From: Gemmatimonadota bacterium
GTDB taxonomy: Bacteria; 4572-55; J002
Reading direction: 5' to 3'
Length of the DNA stretch: 19,452 bases
Assembly: GCA_003697105.1 (NCBI GenBank)
Contig: RFFQ01000026.1
Location: 1 to 19,452, forward strand
Shown here: piece by piece, positions 1 through 7,037 of the stretch
Layout of the letters: every line of letters begins with the position of its first letter
Position numbering within the stretch: the first letter of the stretch is position 1
Translations under genes and position numbers: made by a program
The notes under the pieces: generated by a model
The model's database searches: none
Told to the model about the DNA's origin: nothing
What the model saw: only the letters and a program-made list of their open reading frames with translations

Positions 1-38
1 GAGTTGGGGAGTTCGGGAGTTTGATGAGTTGGGGAGTT
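1..38 (+). repeat. 8-bp-period G-rich tandem repeat, copy 1
   Basis: Five GAGTT units begin at 1, 9, 17, 26 and 34, giving spacings of 8, 8, 9 and 8 bases; the array may continue to the left of the window. The 9-base step contains the variant GATGAGTT. A copy with the same layout, including the single 9-base step, lies in reverse orientation at 6856-6902. Over 15-38 the two copies agree at 23 of 24 positions. The array ends 57 bases before the transporter gene. This points to a dispersed intergenic repeat family; its function is unknown. Confidence 0.75.
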
Positions 39-95
39 GGTTTGAACCTTAAACTTGCGCATTGAACTTTATTTTAGGAGAAAAGGAACAGCATT

Positions 96-1454
96 ATGGA
101 AAAAGCGATTAGTCTGGTTGGGATTTTAATCCAAATCGGGATTTGCTATGCCATTTCAACCAACCGGAAAAAAGTGAATTGGAAGCTCGTTGCTGTCGGC
201 ATCGGGCTTCAGTTTATTTTTGCTCTGTTAATTTTAAAGACCGTCCCCGGGCGGATGTTCTTTGATGCCATGAATAATGTTTTTGTGACCTTATTGGGCT
301 TCACACAGGAAGGAGCCCAATTTGTCTTTGGTAATTTGGCACAGATCAACATTCCCGTAGGGACACCACAGCCGGGACCGCCTCCCGGTTTTGCCGATTT
401 AGATTTTAGTTCAACGGAATATTGGGCAAAATCTGGAGCCTATTTCGCCTTTGGGGTAATGCCGACCGTCATCTTTTTCGCGTCGTTTATGACGGTACTC
501 TACCATCTGGGGATTATGCAACGGTTGGTGTATTACGTGGCCATTGTGATGGAACGGACGATGGGTACCAGCGGCGCGGAATCACTCTCGGCAGCAGCAA
601 ACATCTTTGTGGGACAGACGGAAGCGCCGTTAGTTGTCGCCCCCTATGTCAGTAAAATGACCCAATCCGAATTAATGGCGATTATGTCCGGTGGATTGGC
701 AACCATCGCTGGGGGGGTGATGGCGGCGTATGTAGGGATGCTCGCGGCGAAATTTCCCGATATTGCGGGACACTTGATGGCGGCATCGGTCATGTCTGCT
801 CCGGCTTCGCTGGTTTTTGCCAAAATTTTAGTACCCGAAACGGAAGAACCGGAAACCTCCGGTCAGGTCGATCTGCCGGTAGAAAAAGTCGATCAAAATG
901 TGATTGATGCGGCAGCACGAGGCGCAAGTGAAGGCATGCGATTGGCGATTAATATTGTCGCGATGTTGATTGCCTTTTTAGCTCTTGTCGCGATGGGCAA
1001 CCACATTTGGGGCTGGTTTGTCAATGCCATTGCCGGGCTAACCGGCATGAATCTTTCGGCGATTGACTCCTTGCAAGAAGTGATGGGCTTTATCTTTGCG
1101 CCATTGGCATGGGTAATGGGCGTTCCGGCAAGTGACCTGCTCGTAGCGGGTCAATTACTCGGCGAAAAAACGATTCTCAACGAATTTGTGGCGTATGCAC
1201 ATTTCGGAGATATTATCAATGGAAAAACCATTGTCGATGGTGTCACCATTGACCTCACGGAACGCACCCGCATTATCATGGCATACGCGCTCTGTGGCTT
1301 TGCAAATCTCGGTTCGATTGGAATTTTGCTCGGTGGGATCGGGGGAATTGCCCCCAACCGGCGAGGTGATTTAGCAAAACTGGGCATCCGCGCCTTGATC
1401 GCCGGCACATTTGCCTCTTTTGTTACCGCAAATATTGCCGGTGTTTTGCTGTAA
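96..1454 (+). CDS. nupC: NupC-family concentrative nucleoside transporter (CNT)
   Basis: Sodium- or proton-coupled importer of nucleosides across the inner membrane. The 452-residue protein has the CNT family layout: an N-terminal pair of membrane helices (about 5-50), a periplasmic loop rich in Pro and Gly (about 85-107), then the transport core. The nucleobase-site motif GQTEAP is at 173-178, preceded by Asn169, which aligns with a sodium ligand of the Vibrio CNT. The sugar-site residues are also present: Glu363 in NEF, and Phe402, Asn404 and Ser407 in FANLGS. The ATG is preceded by AGGAG (76-80) and AAGGA (83-87). The gene is apparently single, converges with ftsI and shares its terminator. 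Length is slightly above the usual 400-420 residues, partly because of a polar linker at 247-270. Specificity (purine or pyrimidine) cannot be told; the symbol denotes the family. Confidence 0.93.
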   Translation: MEKAISLVGILIQIGICYAISTNRKKVNWKLVAVGIGLQFIFALLILKTVPGRMFFDAMNNVFVTLLGFTQEGAQFVFGNLAQINIPVGTPQPGPPPGFADLDFSSTEYWAKSGAYFAFGVMPTVIFFASFMTVLYHLGIMQRLVYYVAIVMERTMGTSGAESLSAAANIFVGQTEAPLVVAPYVSKMTQSELMAIMSGGLATIAGGVMAAYVGMLAAKFPDIAGHLMAASVMSAPASLVFAKILVPETEEPETSGQVDLPVEKVDQNVIDAAARGASEGMRLAINIVAMLIAFLALVAMGNHIWGWFVNAIAGLTGMNLSAIDSLQEVMGFIFAPLAWVMGVPASDLLVAGQLLGEKTILNEFVAYAHFGDIINGKTIVDGVTIDLTERTRIIMAYALCGFANLGSIGILLGGIGGIAPNRRGDLAKLGIRALIAGTFASFVTANIAGVLL

Positions 1455-1505
1455 ATTCCGGGTTGGAGGGCACTTCAGTATAAATCTATAAATCGAAAAA
1501 AGTGT

Positions 1506-1547
1506 AAAACCCCCTTAGCGCTTTTTTAGGAACGCTAAGGGGGTTTT
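1506..1547. terminator. Bidirectional intrinsic terminator between nupC and ftsI
   Basis: A perfect 15-bp inverted repeat (1506-1520 pairing with 1533-1547) encloses a 12-base loop. The stem has a GC-rich core ending in AAAA on one side and TTTT on the other, so it can act on both strands. It lies between the two convergent stop codons (1454 and 1557), as expected for a shared terminator. Confidence 0.92.
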
Positions 1548-1556
1548 ATCAACTTA

Positions 1557-3665
1557 TTACAAGGAGCCAATCAACAAGCACCCGCCACCGGTCAGTTGTT
1601 TTTGCTGGTGTACCAACCCGGAGCCTTTTACTTGCACCGGTATCTTTGCCTGATGGAGCCGGGAAAGCGCTAAACGAAGCGGCATCCGGCGCAGATCGGG
1701 CACGCGATCGACCTCAGCAGTCAGGGCAACGGTGGCGCCGGGTTCAACTCGCTTCTGGAGTGGTGTCTGATGGGTGACCCACAGCCCGTCCCCAGTGACC
1801 TGTGCCGTTAAGCCAAGCTGTTGCAAGTGTTGGGTTGCCTGTTGGATAGGGAGTCCACGCAAATCGGGGACGTTGATGGACTCTGGCACTTGGCTTGGTG
1901 CCGTTTCTGCCATTGGGGGTGGTTCTACCACGGGCACCGGGCAACTGGGGGTATGTAAAATTTTCGTCACAATGGTTTTGAATACCGGTGCCGCCACGTC
2001 TCCGCCGTAGTACAATCCTTTTGGTTCGTCTAAGATCACGAGCACCACCAATTTCGGATCGTCTGCCGGCAAAAATCCGGCAAAGGAGGCGACATAAGCG
2101 TTGGGTTTGTAACCGCCCTGAATCGGATCACTTTTTTGAGCCGTACCGGTCTTTCCGGCGATGAGTATCCCCGGAATATGTGCTTTTTTGCCCGTCCCTC
2201 GTTCAACCACACCCACCAAAATATCCGAAAGGGTCCGTACGGTCTCGAATGAGGCCACTTGCCGGATCACCTTCGGTTGTCGTTGGTAAACCACGTTCCC
2301 CTGATCATCCCGAATTTCTTTAATGATGTGCGGTTCCATTAACAACCCGCCGTTTGCTAAGGCACAAAAGGCATTTGCCAATTGTAGCGGGGTCACAGAA
2401 AGCTCCTGCCCAATAGAAACGGATGCCAAACTAAACATAGACCACTCTCGTGGGGAGCGAACCAAGCCTTTGACTTCGCTGGGAAGTTCGATACCCGTCA
2501 ACGCACCGAAACCATACGCCCGGCTATATTCATACAACCGGTCAGACTGCAATTGCTGGGCGATCTTAATCACACCAACATTACTCGATTTTTCGAGGAT
2601 TTGGCGGAAGGAGAGCCACCCGTGGGGCTTTGTATCGCGAATTTTACGATCCGAGATGGTGATATACCCCATTTCGCAGAAAAGCGAATCTTCCGGCGTA
2701 AACAGCCCCTCTTCCAGAGCGGCGGTGGCGGCTACGATTTTATAGGTTGAGCCCGGTTCAATTTGATCCGTGACACAGCGGTTACGATGATATTCCAAAG
2801 GGGTATCGGTGGCGGCGTGGGGGTCAAAATCTGGATAATTTGCCATGGCGAGAACATCACTTGTTCGCGGGTCCATGACCAACACCATCCCATGGTGGGC
2901 GTTAGTACGTTCAACGGCGGTGCGAAGCTCCGTCTCTACAATGCTTTGAATCGTAGTATCTAGCGTTAAAATTAATGAACTTCCGTCTTGGGGTTGCTGG
3001 TAAAAGGGGTTATTGGTCAGAAAAAACCCTTTGCCATGAACATCGCGCTGAAAAACCGCTTTACCGGCTTTGCCAGAGAGCAAGTCATTGTATTTGCTTT
3101 CTAAACCGCTCAATCCCTGATTATCAACGCCGGTAAATCCAACCACGTGGCTTGCCAATCGATGGAACGGGTAGCGCCGGGAGCGTTCCTCAAATTTATA
3201 AACTCCCGCCAGATGGAGTGAATCGATCCGAGCTTCCACTGTTGGCGAAACTTTACGAGACAGCCAAACAAACTGGACGCCCGGTTTTGCCAACCGCGGG
3301 TATAGGTCTTGTGGATCGCGGTCACACCAGCGTTGAAATGCCTGCAAGACGCCCGTGGTATCGGTAATCTCTTCAGGAACGGCGTAATAGGAGGTGGCAG
3401 GCATGTTCAGTGCCATAGGGTTCAACTTGCTATCATAGATGGCACCCCGTTCGCTGGGTAATTCGAGGATAGTTTGGTGCTGGCTCATAGCGATCCGGCG
3501 ATAATTCTCGCCATCAATCACTTGAATTTTCACCAGCCGGCTGACCAAAACCAACCAGAGACAGAATGCGGCCAAAAAGAGTACCCGTACCCGTATTTGA
3601 GCGGGCATAATAGCGGGGTCATGACGTTGGGACCGGCGGTGCGGGAAGGTAGCGCCGTTAGTCAT
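1557..3665 (-). CDS. ftsI: Division-specific penicillin-binding protein (FtsI/SpoVD type) with PASTA domains
   Basis: Class B peptidoglycan D,D-transpeptidase that cross-links septal wall. Residues here are counted from the furthest upstream possible start, a TTG at 3701 (714 residues). One membrane helix lies at about 38-57, the dimerisation domain at about 78-235, and the transpeptidase domain at about 265-580. The catalytic motifs are all intact: STYK at 318-321 (Ser318 nucleophile), SSN at 372-374 and KTGT at 517-520. A Pro-rich linker (585-605) leads to one clear PASTA domain (611-664) and a second, weaker one (667-712) that ends in a Gly-rich, hydrophobic tail. I prefer the ATG at 3665, which overlaps the ftsL stop codon (ATGACTAA) and gives 702 residues. 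An ATG at 3689, about 12 bases after AGAGG, is also possible. Last gene of the rsmH-ftsL-ftsI operon. PASTA domains make it resemble SpoVD and PBP2x more than enterobacterial FtsI. Confidence 0.93.
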   Translation of the reverse strand: MTNGATFPHRRSQRHDPAIMPAQIRVRVLFLAAFCLWLVLVSRLVKIQVIDGENYRRIAMSQHQTILELPSERGAIYDSKLNPMALNMPATSYYAVPEEITDTTGVLQAFQRWCDRDPQDLYPRLAKPGVQFVWLSRKVSPTVEARIDSLHLAGVYKFEERSRRYPFHRLASHVVGFTGVDNQGLSGLESKYNDLLSGKAGKAVFQRDVHGKGFFLTNNPFYQQPQDGSSLILTLDTTIQSIVETELRTAVERTNAHHGMVLVMDPRTSDVLAMANYPDFDPHAATDTPLEYHRNRCVTDQIEPGSTYKIVAATAALEEGLFTPEDSLFCEMGYITISDRKIRDTKPHGWLSFRQILEKSSNVGVIKIAQQLQSDRLYEYSRAYGFGALTGIELPSEVKGLVRSPREWSMFSLASVSIGQELSVTPLQLANAFCALANGGLLMEPHIIKEIRDDQGNVVYQRQPKVIRQVASFETVRTLSDILVGVVERGTGKKAHIPGILIAGKTGTAQKSDPIQGGYKPNAYVASFAGFLPADDPKLVVLVILDEPKGLYYGGDVAAPVFKTIVTKILHTPSCPVPVVEPPPMAETAPSQVPESINVPDLRGLPIQQATQHLQQLGLTAQVTGDGLWVTHQTPLQKRVEPGATVALTAEVDRVPDLRRMPLRLALSRLHQAKIPVQVKGSGLVHQQKQLTGGGCLLIGSL

Positions 3666-4074
3666 GGGACGCGGGCGGTGTGTTCGCATGATCCGGGTCA
3701 ACCTCTAACACAATCAGTTCCGTAGTTAAGTCAGAATACCGCATACCCAGTTTTTGGGTGGCAATCTGTTCGATTCGTTCCGGTGAGGAAAGCCGGATAT
3801 ACTCCATTTGCAACTCTTGATGTTCAATTTGGAGTTGCGCTTCCACCTGTTGCAGTCCCTGAATTTCGGTAATTAAGTCTTTCACGTAAACTCGCTGCCA
3901 GATGTATAATAACACCAGCGAGACACAAACTCCGGTGAGGGCCAACAGCAAAACAAATTGACCTAAAAACGAGGAACTCCGTTTTTTAGAACGGTTGGAT
4001 TGCGTTTTTGTACGGGATACCCGTTCAGGAACAACAACTAAAGCAGTTGATTGGCTCGTGCGGTACGAGGGCAT
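3658..4074 (-). CDS. ftsL: FtsL/DivIC-like septum protein
   Basis: Small bitopic division protein, expected to join the FtsQLB-type complex and help activate septal wall synthesis. With the chosen ATG at 4074 it has 138 residues: a basic cytoplasmic N-terminus rich in Ser and Arg, a single membrane helix at about 37-58, a leucine/glutamine-rich coiled coil at about 64-93, and then the family signature LSSPERIEQIATQKLGM. A longer reading from a TTG at 4179 would overlap rsmH by 68 bases and is unlikely. Sequence similarity in this family is low, so position matters: it lies between rsmH and ftsI, exactly where ftsL belongs. Its stop codon overlaps the likely ftsI start, suggesting translational coupling. 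Confidence 0.85.
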   Translation of the reverse strand: MPSYRTSQSTALVVVPERVSRTKTQSNRSKKRSSSFLGQFVLLLALTGVCVSLVLLYIWQRVYVKDLITEIQGLQQVEAQLQIEHQELQMEYIRLSSPERIEQIATQKLGMRYSDLTTELIVLEVDPDHANTPPASHD

Positions 4075-4111
4075 CGGTTTCTCGCTTTCGGATGGAAATA
4101 TGGTATAACCT

Positions 4112-5053
4112 CTAACTTCCAATATCTCGCTTTTCCGCCACACGCAACCGGGCACTTCGGGCGCGAGAATTGTGCTCAATTTCAGTTGCAGAGGGGTAAA
4201 TCGGTTTTTTGGTTAAGCGACGGAGTGTGGGTTTACGCCCACAAACACAGTGTGGAATTTTGGGCGGGCAGATGCACCCTTTTTCTTCGTCCCGAAAGAT
4301 ATTTTTCACAATTCGATCTTCTAATGAGTGATAACTGATAACCACCAGCCGTCCGGAAGCGCGCAAACACTCTATCGCTACGTGAAGTGCTTGGGTTAAT
4401 TGATTTAGTTCATCATTGACGGCGATCCGTAGTGCTTGAAAAATACGTGCCAGAGACTTTGAGGTATACGGATTATCGCCGACCACATGCCGCACAATCT
4501 GGGCTAATTCGGCAGTTGTTTTGAGCGGCGCTTTTGTACGAGCCTGCACAATTTGGCGGGCAATACGCCGGGAATGTCGTTCTTCCCCAAACTGGTAAAA
4601 GATTGTAGCAAGCTCTTGCTCACTCCGGTGGTTGAGCAGGTCGGCGGCAGTTTCAGCGGTTCGCGTATCCATCCGCATATCAAGGGGTCCCGCTCCCCGA
4701 AAACTAAAACCACGTGTTGGGGTATCTAATTGGTAAGATGACACTCCCAAATCCAATAAAATGCCCGCCAGACTGTTGGGCGCAATGACCTGTTTCATTT
4801 GGGCAAATTCCAGTTGGTGGATGTGCACCTTCGCCCCTAGCTCCAAACGTGCCAGATGGGCTTGTGCCGCTTGAATTGCCGTTGCATCACGGTCTAACCC
4901 GATCACGCTCCCTCGTGAGGTCAATTTTTGAGCAATCGCGGCGGTGTGCCCGCCTCCACCGAGCGTACCGTCACAGTAGATACCGTCTGGATCGGTTACG
5001 AGCCACTCTACCACTTCCGTGCATAACACCGGAATATGCTGGTAAGAAATCAC
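4112..5053 (-). CDS. rsmH: 16S rRNA (cytosine-1402-N4)-methyltransferase RsmH (MraW)
   Basis: SAM-dependent methyltransferase that modifies C1402 in the ribosomal P-site. The 313-residue length is typical. Family motifs are all visible: HIPVL at 6-10, SAM-binding GTLGGGGH at 29-36, DLGVSS at 101-106, GFSFR with GPLDMRMD at 115-129, NDELNQL near 213, and SYHSLEDRIVK near 253-263. Near the C-terminus is the Cys-containing stretch CICPPKIPHCVCGRKP typical of the family. The start is GTG, with AAGGGA about 11 bases upstream. First gene of the rsmH-ftsL-ftsI operon. Unlike the usual dcw cluster, no mraZ precedes it; the upstream neighbour is an unrelated oxidoreductase. Confidence 0.96.
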   Translation of the reverse strand: MISYQHIPVLCTEVVEWLVTDPDGIYCDGTLGGGGHTAAIAQKLTSRGSVIGLDRDATAIQAAQAHLARLELGAKVHIHQLEFAQMKQVIAPNSLAGILLDLGVSSYQLDTPTRGFSFRGAGPLDMRMDTRTAETAADLLNHRSEQELATIFYQFGEERHSRRIARQIVQARTKAPLKTTAELAQIVRHVVGDNPYTSKSLARIFQALRIAVNDELNQLTQALHVAIECLRASGRLVVISYHSLEDRIVKNIFRDEEKGCICPPKIPHCVCGRKPTLRRLTKKPIYPSATEIEHNSRARSARLRVAEKRDIGS

Positions 5054-5094
5054 TTTAAGGAATATCCCTTAACTATTTTGATTTGAATACGTTA

Positions 5095-5123
5095 ATTGTA
5101 CAAGAAGTGCGGAAATTTGTCAA
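5095..5123 (-). promoter_or_regulatory. Sigma-70-type promoter of rsmH-ftsL-ftsI
   Basis: Reading on the minus strand, a perfect TTGACA (5118-5123) is followed by exactly 17 bases and TACAAT (5095-5100), one mismatch from consensus. Transcription would begin around 5088, leaving a leader of about 35 bases. It lies wholly within the 95-base gap after the oxidoreductase stop codon, so the division operon has its own start. Confidence 0.75.
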
Positions 5124-5148
5124 GCGGAAAGATAGGGCGACCGGCGCG

Positions 5149-6735
5149 TTACCGGTAGCGAGAAAATGGAATGGGTGAGATAAACGGCTCGCGGTCTTTC
5201 ATCAGTTGCTCCCACTCATTGATGATATAGTCCCCCACGCGCAAGGCGTTGGCGGCAATTGTTAAACTGGGATTCACACCGGTCGCCGTAGGCATAAAAC
5301 TACTATCCACAACGAACAAATTCGGTACATTAAAAAATCGACAGTAAGGGTCAAGTACGCCGTCTTCAGGGTGATGCGCCATCCGGCATCCTCCCATCAA
5401 ATAGGCAAAATTTCGGATCGGATACCGTGCGATGCGGCGTGCCCCCGCCTGACGGAGAATCTTAGCGGCTTGCCGGGAAAGCGCCCACCGGGCAAATCGG
5501 TCTCGCCACGTGTACCGGTGATGAACTTGCGCAATTGGCAAGCCGTAAAAATCTTTTTTATGAGGATTTAACGTGATATGGTTGCGGAAACGTGGTAAAT
5601 CTTCCGCGAGACAATGTAAATGGAGTTGGTAATCTGCTTGGTTCGCTTTGAGCGCCCCCCACCCGTGAGACATTTCCGCCGCGATATATTCTGCCGGAGG
5701 TACTTGCATCCCCTGAATCATCCCCCAGTGACCTTTTGGAAACCGCTTTTCCCGCCCATAATAGAAATCAGCAATCCCCATTTGTTTGGTCAGGCGCTGG
5801 TCGGGGTTGGGTTGTTCCGGAAAGGTACCCGCAACTAAACTCGCACAATGGCGCATCAAATAGCGTCCTAATAATTTCCCGTTTGGATCAACGTTTGCCA
5901 ATCCGGATTGAATCAACAAGCGTGTGGTGGAGATAGAGCCACAACCCACCACAAATAGCTTTGCGGAAATGGTAAAGGTATCTTGTAATTCAGAGTCATA
6001 GCACTTTACCCCATGAACGAGGTTGTTCCGGTAAACCAACTCCAACGCCATCGTGTTGTGGAGTACGGTGACGCCGTGCCGGATCGCTTCCGGTAAAACG
6101 GTGGTTACTACATCATTTTTGGCGCATATCTTACACGGAAAGCGCTCACATTTTGCACATTGGATGCAGGCTTCTCGTGCCGGGTCATCACCAAAATGGA
6201 TAGCTAAAGGAAGTGGAAAAGGACGTAGCCCTAATGTTTCTGCGGCAGTACATAGCCGGCGGACGGGTTCAGTGTATGCGGGGGCGGCTTGTGGGAAGCT
6301 ACCTGCGCGGGGGGGTTCGGTAGGGTCTGCCCCTTTTGTTCCAGCAACACCGAGCAAATGTTCGGCTTGATCGTAATACGGGGCTAAATCTGTGTATGAC
6401 AGGGGCCAATCGACATATCCTTTTTGCGGAAAACGAGAATTCATCTCAAAGTCGGCTTCTCGCATCCGTAAGGCAACCGCGCCGTAAAAAATCGAGCTGC
6501 CGCCAACGGCTTCATCGGGGTAGATCATTTGGCGCTTGTTCTCGAACGGGGTCAGGCTTTTATATGTGCGGTCAAGGAGAATCTGCCGGGTATCCCACGC
6601 CTGCTCTCGATCAACCCATTGTCCCCGCTCCAAAATAACGACACGCCGTCCCGCTTGTGCTAATTTCAAAGCGGTCATGGCGCCACCAAATCCGCTACCA
6701 ATGATAATTACGTCCCATCGTTTATCTTCTGCCAT
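5149..6735 (-). CDS. GMC-family FAD-dependent oxidoreductase with a cysteine cluster
   Basis: Flavoprotein expected to oxidise an alcohol or sterol-like substrate. The 528 residues begin with an FAD-binding Rossmann motif (GSGFGG at 13-18, Glu36 at the end of the second strand) and end with the GMC C-terminal pattern (GGCRM at 448-452, then PNLFVVDSSFMPTATGVNPSLT at 471-492, in which Asn488 sits at the usual catalytic or near-catalytic position). Five cysteines, Cys190, 193, 196, 201 and 204, are arranged CX2CX2CX4CX2C; related bacterial GMC enzymes carry a similar CxxCxxC...FPC stretch. No signal peptide is seen, so it is probably cytoplasmic. The start is ATG with a poor ribosome site. No electron-transfer partner (cytochrome or small subunit) is adjacent. 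Substrate cannot be told; choline dehydrogenase and cholesterol oxidase are relatives, not identifications. Confidence 0.88.
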   Translation of the reverse strand: MAEDKRWDVIIIGSGFGGAMTALKLAQAGRRVVILERGQWVDREQAWDTRQILLDRTYKSLTPFENKRQMIYPDEAVGGSSIFYGAVALRMREADFEMNSRFPQKGYVDWPLSYTDLAPYYDQAEHLLGVAGTKGADPTEPPRAGSFPQAAPAYTEPVRRLCTAAETLGLRPFPLPLAIHFGDDPAREACIQCAKCERFPCKICAKNDVVTTVLPEAIRHGVTVLHNTMALELVYRNNLVHGVKCYDSELQDTFTISAKLFVVGCGSISTTRLLIQSGLANVDPNGKLLGRYLMRHCASLVAGTFPEQPNPDQRLTKQMGIADFYYGREKRFPKGHWGMIQGMQVPPAEYIAAEMSHGWGALKANQADYQLHLHCLAEDLPRFRNHITLNPHKKDFYGLPIAQVHHRYTWRDRFARWALSRQAAKILRQAGARRIARYPIRNFAYLMGGCRMAHHPEDGVLDPYCRFFNVPNLFVVDSSFMPTATGVNPSLTIAANALRVGDYIINEWEQLMKDREPFISPIPFSRYR

Positions 6736-6799
6736 ACGCTGTTCTGTCGTTCCGTTCCATATTTTGTTTGAGTGATCAGAATGTCAAATTTGCCGGTTG

Positions 6800-6828
6800 A
6801 AAATAGGCGAAACCCTTCCAAATGTCAA
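6800..6828 (-). promoter_or_regulatory. Probable promoter of the GMC oxidoreductase gene
   Basis: On the minus strand, TTGACA (6823-6828) is followed by 17 bases and TATTTT (6800-6805). The same -35/-10 pair with the same spacing occurs before rpsA. A second TTGACA (6782-6787) with AAATAT 17 bases on (6759-6764) lies closer to the gene, so two tandem starts are possible. Confidence 0.5.
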
Positions 6829-6855
6829 CCCTTGCCTCTCCGCTGTTGTCATGAG

Positions 6856-6902
6856 ACTCCCCCACTCCCCAACTCCCAAACTCCCAAACTCATCAAACTC
6901 CC
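6856..6902 (-). repeat. 8-bp-period G-rich tandem repeat, copy 2 (inverted)
   Basis: Six ACTC units on the plus strand start at 6856, 6864, 6872, 6880, 6888 and 6897, so the spacing is 8 bases four times and then 9. Read on the minus strand it matches copy 1 at the window start, including the GGGAGTTTGATGAGTT segment (6887-6902). On the minus strand, 6859-6885 has four runs of three to five G separated by 5, 4 and 3 bases, which fits the usual G-quadruplex rule. It lies between the two divergent promoters. Confidence 0.8.
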
Positions 6903-6913
6903 GCAAATTTAGC

Positions 6914-6942
6914 TTGACTTTCATTCTTTTTTGGTACATATA
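6914..6942 (+). promoter_or_regulatory. Probable promoter of the exported protein gene
   Basis: TTGACT (6914-6919), one mismatch from the -35 consensus, is followed after 17-19 bases by the AT-rich stretch CATATAT. The exact -10 box is ambiguous. The leader before the ATG at 7038 would be about 90 bases. Confidence 0.4.
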
Positions 6943-7037
6943 TCCGCTGTTTTCCAAGGTTATTTAACCCATTTAAGAGTTGCTGTTAAGCAACATTCTC
7001 AATTTCCATCATTTTAGATGAGGAGGGAACAAGTCAA

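Larger units (their letters stand above)
6736..7037. other. Divergent control region between the GMC oxidoreductase and the exported protein gene
   Basis: This 302-base gap holds, from left to right, possible minus-strand promoters (6759-6787 weak, 6800-6828 stronger), the second 8-bp repeat array (6856-6902), a plus-strand promoter (6914-6942), and a leader with a small hairpin (GTTGCT 6979-6984 pairing with AGCAAC 6989-6994). It ends in the ribosome site AGGAGG (7021-7026). No open reading frame of note is present. Confidence 0.6.

Noticed and set aside
2323-2745. 140-codon open frame on the plus strand inside ftsI
   Set aside because: It lies antisense to the intact transpeptidase domain, has no ribosome site of note, and its composition mirrors the opposite strand.
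4075-4179. TTG-initiated longer form of FtsL
   Set aside because: It would overlap rsmH by 68 bases; the ATG at 4074 gives a normal FtsL length and layout.
5140-5165. Hairpin at the end of the GMC gene (ACCGG with CCGGT) as a terminator
   Set aside because: The stem is only five pairs, overlaps the stop codon, and is not followed by a T-run on the transcribed strand.
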